35,964 bases of DNA from Micromonospora craterilacus. GTDB lineage: Bacteria > Actinomycetota > Actinomycetes > Mycobacteriales > Micromonosporaceae. The translations under genes and the position numbers were made by a program. Position 1 is the first letter of the stretch. Each line of letters opens with the position of its first letter. Under the pieces are notes generated by a model, which was not told the DNA's origin, ran no database searches, and was given only the letters and a program-made list of their open reading frames with translations. The stretch covers positions 1 through 35,964 of the forward strand of contig NZ_POTY01000037.1 of assembly GCF_003236315.1 (NCBI RefSeq), in the 5' to 3' direction. Positions 1-8,719 of this stretch are shown here, piece after piece.

Positions 1-15
1 ACCCCCACCCCTGCC

Positions 16-96
16 CCCGTCGACCATGCAGTTGTGGTGCCTCACAAATGCCCCGTCTCATGGCAATGCGCCCACCACAACAGCATGGTCGACGGG
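16..96. repeat. 24-bp interrupted inverted repeat
   Basis: Arms at 16-39 and 73-96 are complementary over 24 bases apart from one A:A mismatch (positions 30 and 82), with a 33-base spacer. The outer end of each arm contains GTCGACCATGC or its complement. No convincing gene occupies 1-250, so this is the main structure there. It could be a dispersed intergenic repeat, a protein-binding site or a structured RNA. The sequence does not decide between these, and the window edge hides the left flank. Confidence 0.6.
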
Positions 97-114
97 CTCG
101 AGAAGGTGCACTTG

Positions 115-131
115 GGCGGCAGGGTGCCGCC
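115..131 (-). terminator. Possible terminator hairpin of ABC operon
   Basis: A perfect 7-bp stem (GGCGGCA / TGCCGCC) with a 3-base loop lies about 120 bases beyond the stop of the leftward ABC operon. There is no T-tract, as is common for actinomycete terminators. Its distance from the gene end keeps confidence low. Confidence 0.3.
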
Positions 132-250
132 GGTGGGGCTGTGGTTGCGGGGGGCGACGGTTCGCGCCGGTGCGTGGAGGGAAGCAGAGCAAGGGCGCCG
201 GATCAGTCTCCTGCCTGGCCGCACGCTACGACGTCACCAGCCGCCAGGAC

Positions 251-1348
251 CTACCCCTCACCGAGCGCCACGGGCACCGGCCGCAGCCGCACCCGTACCG
301 CCGTGCCCGGTGCGAGGTCCGGCAGCCGGCTGCTGTCGACCTGCGCGACGACCAGCGTGTCGTCCGGCAGGGCGACGGTGACCCGACTGGTGGCGCCCAG
401 GAAGCTCGCCGCGAGCACCCGGCCCGGCCCGCTCCCGTCGGCCAGCACCTCGACGGACTCCGGGCGGACCAGGGCGGTCACCGGGACGGCGCCGTCCGCC
501 GGCGCGGCGGCCGGGTCGACCAGCGGCAGGCGCTGGCCGAGCACCTCCACCTCGCGGCCCGCGGCCCGGGCCGGCAGCCGGTTGCTGAGCCCGACGAAGT
601 CCGCGACGAACGTGCTCGCCGGGCGCAGGTAGATCTCGGCGGGCGGCCCCACCTGCTCCAGTTGCCCGGCGCGCATCACCCCGACCCGATCGGCCACCGC
701 GAGCGCCTCCTCCTGGTCGTGGGTGACGAACAGGGTGGTGGTGCCGACCTCGACCTGGATCCGGCGGATCTCCTCGCGCAGTTGCACGCGTACCTTGGCA
801 TCGAGCGCGGACAGCGGCTCGTCGAGCAGCAGCACCCGCGGCCGGATCGCCAACGCCCGGGCCAGCGCCACCCGCTGCTGCTGCCCACCGGAGAGCTGGT
901 GCGGGTAGCGGCCGGCGTGCGAGCCGATCCCCACCAGGTCGAGCATCTCGGCGGCCCGCTCGCGGCGCTCGCCGGCCGGCCGGCCGCGCAGGCGCAGCCC
1001 GAACTCGACGTTCTCCCGCGCGGTCAGGTGCGGGAACAGGCTGTACGCCTGGAACACCATGCCCATGTCCCGCCGGTTCGCCGGCAGCGTGGTGACGTCG
1101 ACGCCGTCGACCAGCACCTGGCCGCTGTCGGCGTCCTCCAGCCCGGCGAGCACCCGCAGCGCCGTCGTCTTGCCGCAACCGGAGGGGCCGAGCAGGGCGA
1201 CCATCTCGCCCGGGGCGAGGTCGAGGTCGAGCCCGTCGAGCGCCGTCACCGCGCCGAAGCGGCGGCGCAGTCCCCGCAGCCGGACCGCCACGCCGCGCCG
1301 GTCGCGCCGGCCGGCAGGCGGGGTGACGACGTCGGTGGATCCGGTCAT
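251..1348 (-). CDS. ABC importer ATP-binding protein (PotA/FbpC-like)
   Basis: ATPase subunit that would power the importer encoded by the three genes upstream of it on the same strand. The 365-residue product has Walker A GPSGCGKT at 54-61, a Q-loop glutamine at about 100, signature LSGGQ at 152-156, Walker B RVLLLDEP at 171-178 and an H-loop histidine at 210. The rest is a TOBE-type C-terminal domain from about residue 240. This layout is typical of the polyamine, ferric-iron, thiamine and 2-aminoethylphosphonate importer ATPases. The ATG overlaps the stop of the preceding permease (ATGA at 1345-1348), so translation is probably coupled. The family is certain; the substrate is not shown by the sequence. 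Confidence 0.93.
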   Translation of the reverse strand: MTGSTDVVTPPAGRRDRRGVAVRLRGLRRRFGAVTALDGLDLDLAPGEMVALLGPSGCGKTTALRVLAGLEDADSGQVLVDGVDVTTLPANRRDMGMVFQAYSLFPHLTARENVEFGLRLRGRPAGERRERAAEMLDLVGIGSHAGRYPHQLSGGQQQRVALARALAIRPRVLLLDEPLSALDAKVRVQLREEIRRIQVEVGTTTLFVTHDQEEALAVADRVGVMRAGQLEQVGPPAEIYLRPASTFVADFVGLSNRLPARAAGREVEVLGQRLPLVDPAAAPADGAVPVTALVRPESVEVLADGSGPGRVLAASFLGATSRVTVALPDDTLVVAQVDSSRLPDLAPGTAVRVRLRPVPVALGEG

Positions 1349-2169
1349 GACAGCTCCTTGGTGGCGGTCCGGTGCCGACCGCGCCCGACGAGGGACAACA
1401 GCAGCAGCAGTACGAAGGCGAGCAGCAGCGCCGCCAGCGACACCGCCACCGACATCGTCGCGCTGCTCTTGCCGAGCAGGTTGATGGCCACCTGCAGGTT
1501 GACCCGGCTGAGCAGGGACGCGATCGTGAACTCACCGAGCACGAGCGCGACGGTGAGGAACGCGGCGGAGAGCACCGCCGAGCGGATGTTGGGCAGCACC
1601 ACCCGCCACATCACCGTCACCCAGCCGGCCCCGAGGCTGCGGGCCGCCTCGGACAGGGTGCGCACGTCGATGGCGGAGAGCCCGGCGTCGAGCGCCCGGT
1701 AGGCGTAGGGCAGCACGAGGACGGTGTAGGCGAAGGTGAGGGTGAGCGGGGAGCCGCCGAGGAAGTACGTGACCCAGGCGTACACCGGGGCGAGGCCGAC
1801 CACCAGCACGATCGCCGGGATGGTCAGCGGAAGCAGGCACAGGAACTCCACCACCCGGTGCAGTCGCGGCAGGCGCAGCCGGACCCAGATCACCGTCGGC
1901 ACGAGCAGCACCAGCATGAGCAGCGCGGTGAGCACGACGAGCCCGAACGAGGCGGCGATGCCGACCGACAGGTCGGGGTAGGTCTCGCTGAGTCGGGGCC
2001 AGTCGACCAGCAGCCGCCAGGTTTCCAGCGACAGCGTCCCGCCGGCTCCCCGGGTGGTGAACTCCACCATGGCCAGCAGCGGCAGGAGGAAGAAGACGCC
2101 GAGCCCGGTGAGGATCACCCAGCGCAGGAGGCGTTGCCGGCGGGCCCGCCGGCGGATCACCCCAACCAT
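1345..2169 (-). CDS. ABC importer permease, second subunit
   Basis: Inner-membrane permease of 274 residues with about six hydrophobic segments and a cytoplasmic EAA loop (EAARSLGAG, from residue 174) that would contact the ATPase. The ATG at 2169 is chosen because the protein then begins with a short basic segment followed directly by the first membrane helix (about 16-38). The reading frame continues upstream, but that stretch is antisense-like, arginine-rich and overlaps the preceding permease. The chosen start overlaps that permease by 13 bp. It resembles PotC/FbpB-type permeases, and with the neighbouring permease it would form a heterodimeric channel. Confidence 0.9.
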   Translation of the reverse strand: MVGVIRRRARRQRLLRWVILTGLGVFFLLPLLAMVEFTTRGAGGTLSLETWRLLVDWPRLSETYPDLSVGIAASFGLVVLTALLMLVLLVPTVIWVRLRLPRLHRVVEFLCLLPLTIPAIVLVVGLAPVYAWVTYFLGGSPLTLTFAYTVLVLPYAYRALDAGLSAIDVRTLSEAARSLGAGWVTVMWRVVLPNIRSAVLSAAFLTVALVLGEFTIASLLSRVNLQVAINLLGKSSATMSVAVSLAALLLAFVLLLLLSLVGRGRHRTATKELS

Positions 2170-3083
2170 CGGGCGGTCCTGCGTTGCAGCAGGGCGTAGA
2201 GCCCCATGACCACGGCGACCACCAGCACCATGCCCAGCGCCATCGCCTTGCCGAGATTCTGCTGCCCCAGTACGACCTCGCTGGTGAGCGCGCTGCGGAT
2301 CTGCAACGGCGCGATCGGACTGCCCTGGCTGACCAGAGCGGCGGCGGTCGCGTACGCCGAGAACGCGTTGGCGAACAGCAGCAGTGTCGACCCGAGGAAC
2401 GCCGGGGCGAGCAGCGGCCCACCGATCATCCGCCAGTACTGCCAGGTCGAGCCACCGAGGCTGTCGGCTGCCTCCCGCCACTGCGGGCGGACACCGTCCA
2501 GGGCGGGCAGGAACACGATGACCATCAGCGGCACCTGGAAGTAGGTGTAGACCAGCGCCAGTCCGGGCAGTTCGAACAGCCACACCCCGCCGGCGTAGAT
2601 GTCGACGCCCAGCCGGTCGCGCAGGAACACCGTGACGAAGCCGCTCAGCCCCAGGGTGGCGATGAACGCGAAGGCGAGGGTCACTCCGCCGAACTGGGCG
2701 AGCACTCCGCACGCCGCGCTGACCACCCGCCGCAGCAGTCCGCCCTCGCGGGCCGTGACCAGCGCGTACGCGAGCAGCCCGCCGAGGACCGCGCCGATCA
2801 GGGCGGTGCCGGCGGACAGCAGGACGCTGCGTACGAAGGCGTTGACGACGTAGCCGTTGCCCAGCGCTGTCAGATTGTCCAGGGTGAAGCCGGCGTCGTC
2901 GCTGGTGAACGCGCCGGCCACCACCACGAGGGTGGGGATGGCGAGGAACACCGCGACGAACGCGAAGAACGGGACGACGCCGAGCAGGCTGCGCGCCCGG
3001 CGCAGCGACGGCCCCCGGTGGGGGCGGGTGCGGACCCCGGGCGCCTTGGCCGCGGGGTCCGCAGGGTGGGTCAGGGTACTCAT
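2157..3083 (-). CDS. ABC importer permease, first subunit
   Basis: Permease of 308 residues: a polar N-terminus of about 30 residues, then about six membrane segments, with the EAA loop (EAADSLGG) at 204-211. It is the PotB-like partner of the next permease. The ATG at 3083 lies 7 bp after the stop of the solute-binding lipoprotein gene, consistent with a single transcript. An in-frame upstream ATG (3152) would add 23 arginine-rich residues inside the binding-protein gene and is less likely. Confidence 0.9.
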   Translation of the reverse strand: MSTLTHPADPAAKAPGVRTRPHRGPSLRRARSLLGVVPFFAFVAVFLAIPTLVVVAGAFTSDDAGFTLDNLTALGNGYVVNAFVRSVLLSAGTALIGAVLGGLLAYALVTAREGGLLRRVVSAACGVLAQFGGVTLAFAFIATLGLSGFVTVFLRDRLGVDIYAGGVWLFELPGLALVYTYFQVPLMVIVFLPALDGVRPQWREAADSLGGSTWQYWRMIGGPLLAPAFLGSTLLLFANAFSAYATAAALVSQGSPIAPLQIRSALTSEVVLGQQNLGKAMALGMVLVVAVVMGLYALLQRRTARWLG

Positions 3084-3090
3084 CGGACGG

Positions 3091-4221
3091 TCAGCCGACG
3101 ACCTTGGCCCAGTTCGCCGCGAGGTGGTCCTTGGCCTGCGTGGTCTGGGCATCGGTCAGGAACACCGGCGTGCCGGTGAAGGCCGGCAGCTCGCCGTACG
3201 CGGTCTGGTCGATGGTCCCGGCCTTCTGCATGGCCTCGGCCCGCACCGGCCGCGCGCCACCCTTGAGCCACAGGTTCTGGCCCTCGTCGGAGTAGAGGAA
3301 CTCCTGCCACAGCCGGGCCGCGGCGGGGTGCGGAGCGCCGACGTTGATCGCCTGGACGTAGTAGGAGCCGAGCACCGCGTTGGCCGGCACGACGGTCTTC
3401 CAGTCGAGCTTGCCCTGCAGCTTCTTGCCCTGCGCGACGTTGAGGTAGTCCCAGTCGATGACCACCGGGGTCTGGCCGGACTCGATGGTGGCCGGGGTCG
3501 GGTCCACCGGCAGGAAGTTGCCGGCCTTCTTCAGCTGCCCGAAGAAGTCGACGCCCTTGGCGATGTCGTCGGCGGATCCGCCGTTGCCCAGGGCCGCCAT
3601 GACCACGCCGCTGAACGCCGCGCCGGCCTGCGTCGGGTCGCCGTTGAGCGCGACCTTGCCCTTGTACTCCGGCTTGAGCAGGTCGGTGACGCTCTGCGGG
3701 GCGGGCACCTTCGCCGCGTCGTACCCGATCGACATGTAGCCGCCGTAGTCGTTGATCCAGGCGCCGCCCGCCTCCTTCAGCGCGTCCGGCACGTCGTCCC
3801 AGGTCGCCACCTTGTAGGGGGCGAACTTCGCCACGTTGGCGAGCGCGACGGCGGTGCCGAGGTCGAAGACGTCCGGTGCGGTGGCCTGGCCCTTGAGCTG
3901 GTCGGCCGCGTTGATCTCCTCCTGGCTGGAGGCGTCCGGCTGGGCCGAGTTGACCTTGATGCCGTACTTGTCGCTGAAGGTCTTGATGAGCTCGCCGTAG
4001 TTGGCCCAGTCCGGCGGCAGCGCGATGACGTTGAGCTGCCCCTCCTTCTTCGCCTCGGCGATCAGCCCCTCGATCCCGCCGAAGTCGGCGGCGCTGGTGG
4101 CGGTGGCCGCCCCGCTGGACTGCGCGCTCGTGTCCTCCGGCGGGGCGCAGGCGGCGACAGCCAGTAGACCTGTGGACGCTGCCACCAGGGCAGCGACGCT
4201 GCGGGCAACCGAGTTGCGCAC
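3091..4221 (-). CDS. ABC importer solute-binding lipoprotein
   Basis: Extracytoplasmic solute-binding protein of 376 residues, first gene of the importer operon. The start is the GTG at 4221, preceded by a strong AAGGAGGA ribosome-binding site at a 4-base spacing. It yields a classic lipoprotein signal: basic N-terminus, hydrophobic core and lipobox V-A-A-C with Cys25 as the lipidated residue. The mature part has the type 2 periplasmic-binding-protein look, for example a PEYKGKVAL segment and a conserved DWDYLN segment near the cleft. This resembles the AfuA/PotD group that binds ferric iron, polyamines, thiamine or phosphonates. No residue pattern I can see settles the ligand. Confidence 0.9.
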   Translation of the reverse strand: MRNSVARSVAALVAASTGLLAVAACAPPEDTSAQSSGAATATSAADFGGIEGLIAEAKKEGQLNVIALPPDWANYGELIKTFSDKYGIKVNSAQPDASSQEEINAADQLKGQATAPDVFDLGTAVALANVAKFAPYKVATWDDVPDALKEAGGAWINDYGGYMSIGYDAAKVPAPQSVTDLLKPEYKGKVALNGDPTQAGAAFSGVVMAALGNGGSADDIAKGVDFFGQLKKAGNFLPVDPTPATIESGQTPVVIDWDYLNVAQGKKLQGKLDWKTVVPANAVLGSYYVQAINVGAPHPAAARLWQEFLYSDEGQNLWLKGGARPVRAEAMQKAGTIDQTAYGELPAFTGTPVFLTDAQTTQAKDHLAANWAKVVG

Positions 4222-4435
4222 ACTTCCTCCTTCTCGTCGACCCGGTACGGGTCGCAACACCGATCTGGCGGTCCGGCGGCTGCCCGACCGGACCCAGCCG
4301 GCACCATGATGCCGGCCCGAGGGAAAGGAAAAAGCCGCCCAGAACAACGCCAAATGAACGTCTCGCGCCGGGCAGTCGAATCATCAGCGTGGGCCGGAAG
4401 CCCGTCTGGTGGCAGTTCGGTAGGCTGATGTCCTG

Positions 4436-5047
4436 ATGGATCTCGTTGCCGACGTGTCGCTGGTCGCCGGGATCGCCGGCACGGTCCTCTTCGTCGTCAC
4501 GTTCCTGCTCGACGGCCTGACCCGGCCGGGGTACGACCCGGTCCGGCATCCGGTCAGCGCCCTGGCGCTCGGCGGCCGTGGCTGGGTGCAGACGGCGAAC
4601 TTCCTCGTCAGTGGCCTGCTCGTCACCGCCGCCGCGCCCGGCCTGCACGCGGCGACGGGCAGCGGCTGGCTGGCCGCGTCCGTCGCGGTGTTCGGCCTGG
4701 CGCTGCTGGCCTCCGGGGTGTTCCCGATGGACCCGATGCGCGGCTATCCACCCGGCACACCGGACGTCACGCCCACCACCTACAGCCGCCGCCACCAGGT
4801 CCACGACTGGGCTGGCGTGGTGGTGTTCGGGTCACTCCCGGTCGCCGCGCTCGCCGCCGCACTGGCCCTGGACGACCGCCGGTGGGCGGTGCTCTCCGGG
4901 GCGGCCGCAGCCGGACTGGTCGTGCTCTTCCTGTGGTTCGGGAGCGCCTGGGAGCGCGACTCGCCACGGGCCGGGCTGGTCCAGCGGGCGTACATCATCG
5001 TCGGGTGGGCCTGGCTCGGCGCGCTCTGCTGGCACCTGCTGCCGTGA
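4436..5047 (+). CDS. DUF998-like integral membrane protein
   Basis: A 203-residue protein with about six hydrophobic helices. A conserved-looking stretch from about residue 98 has PMDPMRGYPPGTP followed by a Ser-Arg-Arg-His-Gln-Val-His-Asp segment, which fits the DUF998 group of six-helix membrane proteins. The function of that group is not established. It is divergent from the ABC importer, with a 214-bp gap that must hold both promoters. The ATG at 4436 has only a weak purine stretch upstream. Confidence 0.75.
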   Translation: MDLVADVSLVAGIAGTVLFVVTFLLDGLTRPGYDPVRHPVSALALGGRGWVQTANFLVSGLLVTAAAPGLHAATGSGWLAASVAVFGLALLASGVFPMDPMRGYPPGTPDVTPTTYSRRHQVHDWAGVVVFGSLPVAALAAALALDDRRWAVLSGAAAAGLVVLFLWFGSAWERDSPRAGLVQRAYIIVGWAWLGALCWHLLP

Positions 5048-5237
5048 ACCGGAGCGCGGTGGCCGGCAGGTAGGGAAACTCCCGATTCCTTTGTCGCGGC
5101 CACCCTCTAGGGTCGGTCGCATGGCCACCCGACCGCCCGCGGCCGGACCGGTCCGGAGACGACGCCGGACGGCTGCGTTCCCGGTGCCGCCGGGACAGCC
5201 CGGTGGCGGTGCCACGCCGATCCGACGAGGAGTCCTG

Positions 5238-6701
5238 GTGCGCAAGCTTGTCTCGGCCGTCCTCGCGGCGACGCTGCTGTTCACCGCGACGGCCTGCACC
5301 GGCCGTTCGCCGGGCGGTGCGGTCGACGAGGACCCGTACAGCGAGTCCGCGCTGCGGTACGGGATGGCACCCGTACCGCATCCCGACCTGACGTACCAGC
5401 CGGACGTGGTTCTCGTCGGCGGCGGCGGCCGCTCGGTTCGGTCGGTCACCGCCGACGGGCTCACCTGGCGGATCGACGGCGACGCGCCCCGCGCCGACGA
5501 CCTGGCCCCCGGCAAGGTCATGTTCGTCACCGGCCGGGGCGTCGGCCGGGTGCTCGACCTCCAGCGGGAGGGCGGCGACCTGCTCGTCACGATCGGGCCG
5601 GTCAACATCACCGACGTGATCCGCGACGGCACCCTCGAGAAGCAGGACATCGCGATCGAGGACCCGGTCGCCTACCAGGCCGGGGAGCCGATCTGGGCGA
5701 TCCCCGAGGAGGAGGCCGACGCCGCGCTGCCCACCCCGTCCGGCCGGGCCGGCCGCAGCGCGCCGCTGCGGCTCGCGCCACTGCCGCCCCGGCCCGCCCA
5801 ACCGGCACCGATCCGGGGCGGCGGCGAGGTCAAGTCCGTCGTCGCCAACTTCTCCACCGGCGTCAGCCTCGTCAGCGGAGCCGAGGTCAGCTTCAACTAC
5901 GACCGCAACGGTACGAAGCTGTTCGGGCGGGCCGCGCTCACCTTCCAGCAGCCGAAGGCGGGCTTCTACCTGAGCATCAAGGACGGCTCCGTGGCCCGGG
6001 CGGAGCTGTCGATCAGCGGCGGCTTCGGGATCCGGTACTCGTTCGAAGCCGGGATCCAGGACGGGCAGAACATCAAAGCGGTGCTCCCCATTCCGGTGGA
6101 GTTCAGCATCCCGATGGGCACCGTGCTCGGCGTACCGCTGGCGCTCACCGTCAGCCAGACCGTCAAGGTCACCACGGCCTTCGGGGCGAAGCTGGGGACC
6201 ATCAAGGGCAAGGGCGAGTTCTCGCTCGCCGGATCGCTCGGCTACGGGTACGCCAACGGCAGGTTCGGCCCGCAGGTCAGCAAGAACTTCCAGCGCAAGG
6301 AAAGCCTGATCAACTCGTTGCGCGGGGTGCCGGTCGGGGTGATGGGCCTGCTCATCGAGCACCGGGTCCGGTTCGACCTCGGGTTCAGCGCGTTCGTGCT
6401 GAAGGCCGGCCTCTTCTTCGAGGTGTCGACGGCCTACGGGACGACGATGGGGTCGGCGATCGGGTCACCGGTGGCGGTCTGCCGCGGCGTGGGCATCGGC
6501 GTCTGGGCCTCGTACGGCGTCGGCTACACGATCCTGGCCCCGGTGGTGAATGTCATCAACAAGTTCCTCAACCTGGTGAAACTCAGTCCGATCAACCCGT
6601 CCGGCAAGTTGGGGCCGGCGCCGTACCGGATCCACAGCGCGGAGGAGGTCATTCCGCCGGGCACCAAGCTCTGCGGCACCCCACAACCGTCCGCCGACTG
6701 A
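5238..6701 (+). CDS. Beta-rich lipoprotein of unknown function
   Basis: The start is the GTG at 5238, preceded by GAGGAG. It gives a signal peptide with a lipobox ending T-A-C (Cys at about residue 18), so the protein should be anchored outside the membrane. The mature 487-residue chain has an N-terminal domain to about residue 150, a proline/arginine-rich linker, then a long region of alternating polar and hydrophobic residues. That region is rich in Gly, Ser, Thr, Val and Tyr, suggesting stacked beta-strands. I do not recognise a family. The upstream in-frame extension overlaps the DUF998-like gene in another frame and is not coding-like. The 190-bp gap before it probably holds its own promoter. 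Confidence 0.8.
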   Translation: MRKLVSAVLAATLLFTATACTGRSPGGAVDEDPYSESALRYGMAPVPHPDLTYQPDVVLVGGGGRSVRSVTADGLTWRIDGDAPRADDLAPGKVMFVTGRGVGRVLDLQREGGDLLVTIGPVNITDVIRDGTLEKQDIAIEDPVAYQAGEPIWAIPEEEADAALPTPSGRAGRSAPLRLAPLPPRPAQPAPIRGGGEVKSVVANFSTGVSLVSGAEVSFNYDRNGTKLFGRAALTFQQPKAGFYLSIKDGSVARAELSISGGFGIRYSFEAGIQDGQNIKAVLPIPVEFSIPMGTVLGVPLALTVSQTVKVTTAFGAKLGTIKGKGEFSLAGSLGYGYANGRFGPQVSKNFQRKESLINSLRGVPVGVMGLLIEHRVRFDLGFSAFVLKAGLFFEVSTAYGTTMGSAIGSPVAVCRGVGIGVWASYGVGYTILAPVVNVINKFLNLVKLSPINPSGKLGPAPYRIHSAEEVIPPGTKLCGTPQPSAD

Positions 6702-6712
6702 CCGGAGCGCCA

Positions 6713-7918
6713 TCACGCCGGCCGGGACGCCGTGGACAGCTCAGCCGGAGCCTGGTCGGGCGACGGCTGCCGGGGCTGGTTCCAGAGGCGCGGTGCGTAG
6801 GTGACCAGGAGTGGGCCGAGGATGCCCAGGATGAGGACGTAGAGGCCGGCGAAGGGCATGATCCGTTCGTCGAGGCCGGCGGTTGCCGCGATGGTGGCGA
6901 CGATCAGGGCGAACTCGCCGCGGCTGAGCAGGGTCAGCCCGATCTCGGCACCGATCAGGGCGGGCATGTCCTGCACCCGGGCGGCGACGACGCCGGCGAT
7001 CAGGTTGACGACGATGGACACGGCCACCGCGAGCAGCACCGGGGTGAGTACGCCGCCGAAGCTGCCGGGGTCGAGGGTGAGGCCGAATCCGACGAAGAAC
7101 ACGGCGGCGAAGGTGTCCCGGAGCGGACCGATGGTCGTTTCGGCGCGGTGCTTGGCGTTGGTGCCGGCGACGATGAGCCCGACCATGAATGCGCCGATCG
7201 CGTCGGACACGCCGACTTCCTCGGCCATCCCGGCGATGAACAGGGTGATCCCGACGAGGCCGACGACGAACAGTTCGGCGGTCTTCTCGTTGACGATGCG
7301 GCTGACGATCTTGCTGCCGCGCCGGGCGAGGACGAACAGGAAGACCAGGAACCCGACGGAGACCGCGAAACGGACGGCGGAGGCCCACAGACTGCCGGCG
7401 GGGTTGATCACCGTGTTGAGGACGGCGAGGTAGACGGCGAGAAAGACGTCCTCGATCACGATGATCCCGAGGATGAGCGGCGCCTCGGGACGAGCCAGCT
7501 TCTTCAGGTCGAACATGAGCTTGGTGACGATCGCCGACGACGAGATCCCGGTGATGCCGGCCACCGCGAGGGCTTCGGGGGCACCCCAGCCGAGCGCGAA
7601 GCCGAGCAGCAGCCCGGCCCCGACGTTGAGGGCGATGTACGCGACACCCGCAGTGACGAGCGTGCGGGCGTTCTTCGCGAACGCGGCGGTGTCGAACTCC
7701 AGCCCCAGGTGGAACAGGAGCAGGACGAGCCCGATCACGGCCAGGACGTGGACGTCCTCGTAGGCCAGGTGCACGGGCAGGAAGCTGTTCGCGGCTCCGG
7801 CGGCGAGCCCGGTGAGGATGTACACCGGCACGGTCGGCAGCCCGACCAGTCGGGCGGCGCGCCCAAGGAAGGTCGCCACGACCAGCAACAGCCCCAACAC
7901 CATGATCGTCTCGCCCAT
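6713..7918 (-). CDS. Cation/proton antiporter (CPA2, KefB-like)
   Basis: Membrane antiporter of 401 residues with about 12 hydrophobic segments. It matches the Na+/H+ exchanger domain of the CPA2 family, including the segments LLLFHLGLEFD, AGITGISSSAIVTKL and GAFMVGLIVAGT. There is no RCK/TrkA nucleotide-binding domain at the short C-terminus, unlike full-length KefB/KefC. The ATG at 7918 is preferred over the ATG at 7933 because AGGGGAG lies just upstream of it. The stop lies 12 bp from the convergent lipoprotein stop. The gene is divergent from a MarR regulator, which probably controls it. The transported ion is not determined. Confidence 0.9.
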   Translation of the reverse strand: MGETIMVLGLLLVVATFLGRAARLVGLPTVPVYILTGLAAGAANSFLPVHLAYEDVHVLAVIGLVLLLFHLGLEFDTAAFAKNARTLVTAGVAYIALNVGAGLLLGFALGWGAPEALAVAGITGISSSAIVTKLMFDLKKLARPEAPLILGIIVIEDVFLAVYLAVLNTVINPAGSLWASAVRFAVSVGFLVFLFVLARRGSKIVSRIVNEKTAELFVVGLVGITLFIAGMAEEVGVSDAIGAFMVGLIVAGTNAKHRAETTIGPLRDTFAAVFFVGFGLTLDPGSFGGVLTPVLLAVAVSIVVNLIAGVVAARVQDMPALIGAEIGLTLLSRGEFALIVATIAATAGLDERIMPFAGLYVLILGILGPLLVTYAPRLWNQPRQPSPDQAPAELSTASRPA

Positions 7919-7934
7919 CCGCACTCCCCTCATT

Positions 7935-7955
7935 TAGTTAGGTCGAGCCTAACTA
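7935..7955. promoter_or_regulatory. Candidate MarR operator palindrome
   Basis: The 8-bp arms TAGTTAGG and CCTAACTA are perfectly complementary around a 5-base centre. The site lies between the divergent antiporter and MarR starts, in a locally AT-rich stretch. A possible -10 hexamer TACAGT (7967-7972) for the marR gene lies 11 bp to the right, so bound protein would cover its -35 region. The role as operator is inferred from position and symmetry. Confidence 0.55.
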
Positions 7956-7990
7956 TTAGGCAATGCTACAGTAACGGCGTGGATGCTGCC

Positions 7991-8482
7991 ATGACCCCCG
8001 AAGCCCGTGCCGAGCTGGCGGGCCAGATCGCAGCTGATCGACGCGCCCTGGCGCAGGCCCTGGCCGCCGGGCGGCTGGCGCCGTTCCTGGACCTCGACCT
8101 GACGCTGCACCAGCTGAAGGTGGTGCTGCTGGTGGCCAGCGGCACCGCGACAACCGGGCACGAACTGGCCGGCCAGCTGCATGTCACCGCACCGACCGTG
8201 TCCGCGACCGTCGAGAAGCTCGTCACGCTCGGCTACCTGAGGCGCGACGAGTCCGGCACGGACCGGCGCGTCAAACGCCTGACCGCGACCGGCCGGGCCG
8301 GCCAGTTGCACGAGGCCGTCGCGGGCCTGCGGGACGAGTCCGTCGCGCTGCTCGCCATGCTGTCGCCGGAGGACCTCACCGCGCTCGCCCGCGGCACCCG
8401 GGCCCTACGGGAGGCGCTGGCCACTCGTGACGCATCCGACGCGCCGCGAAGTCAGCCTCCCCCGGCGGCGCCACCTTCGTGA
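7991..8482 (+). CDS. MarR-family transcriptional regulator
   Basis: A 163-residue winged-helix regulator. The core (about 37-110) includes a recognition-helix-like segment (LHVTAPTVSATVEKL), then a wing with RRDESGTDRRVKRLTATG, typical of MarR. It is divergent from the antiporter and likely controls both that gene and itself through the palindrome at 7935-7955. An alternative GTG start at 7979 would add four residues. It sits 6 bases after a TACAGT -10-like hexamer and could be a leaderless start. Neither start has a good ribosome-binding site. Confidence 0.88.
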   Translation: MTPEARAELAGQIAADRRALAQALAAGRLAPFLDLDLTLHQLKVVLLVASGTATTGHELAGQLHVTAPTVSATVEKLVTLGYLRRDESGTDRRVKRLTATGRAGQLHEAVAGLRDESVALLAMLSPEDLTALARGTRALREALATRDASDAPRSQPPPAAPPS

Positions 8483-8719
8483 CCGGGGCGGCCATCGCCT
8501 ACCCACCCGCGGCCAGCCGGGCGTGGGTGCCTGCCGGCACTCCGGGAACTCTGTCGCGGTCCGCGGTTTGCCCAGGTGCCGCGACGGCCGCTCAGCAGGT
8601 TGCGCAAACCCACGGGTAGACGGCAGGGCGGGTGCGTGCCGTACGCTACGACCTGCCATTACCACAGGCCGTCGCGATCGTCGTCGTGACGGGTGACCGG
8701 GGGCCCGGAGGTATCGAGG

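Noticed and set aside
30..100. tRNA gene in the left-edge palindrome
   Set aside because: The long paired arms do not fold into a cloverleaf; no T-loop or anticodon arm pattern is visible.
26..1702. Long open frame on the plus strand
   Set aside because: Arginine/proline-rich translation antisense to the ABC ATPase and permease; both of those have full family motifs on the other strand.
5102..5113. ACCCTCTAGGGT as operator before the lipoprotein gene
   Set aside because: Only a short imperfect symmetry; no matching regulator nearby.
7935..7959. DtxR/IdeR iron box
   Set aside because: TTAGG and CCTAA elements are present, but the spacing does not fit the 19-bp TTAGGTTAGGCTAACCTAA pattern, and the neighbour is a MarR gene.
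8549..8615. Inverted repeats before the sigma factor as a riboswitch or terminator
   Set aside because: Arms of 7 bp with long loops in very GC-rich sequence are expected by chance.
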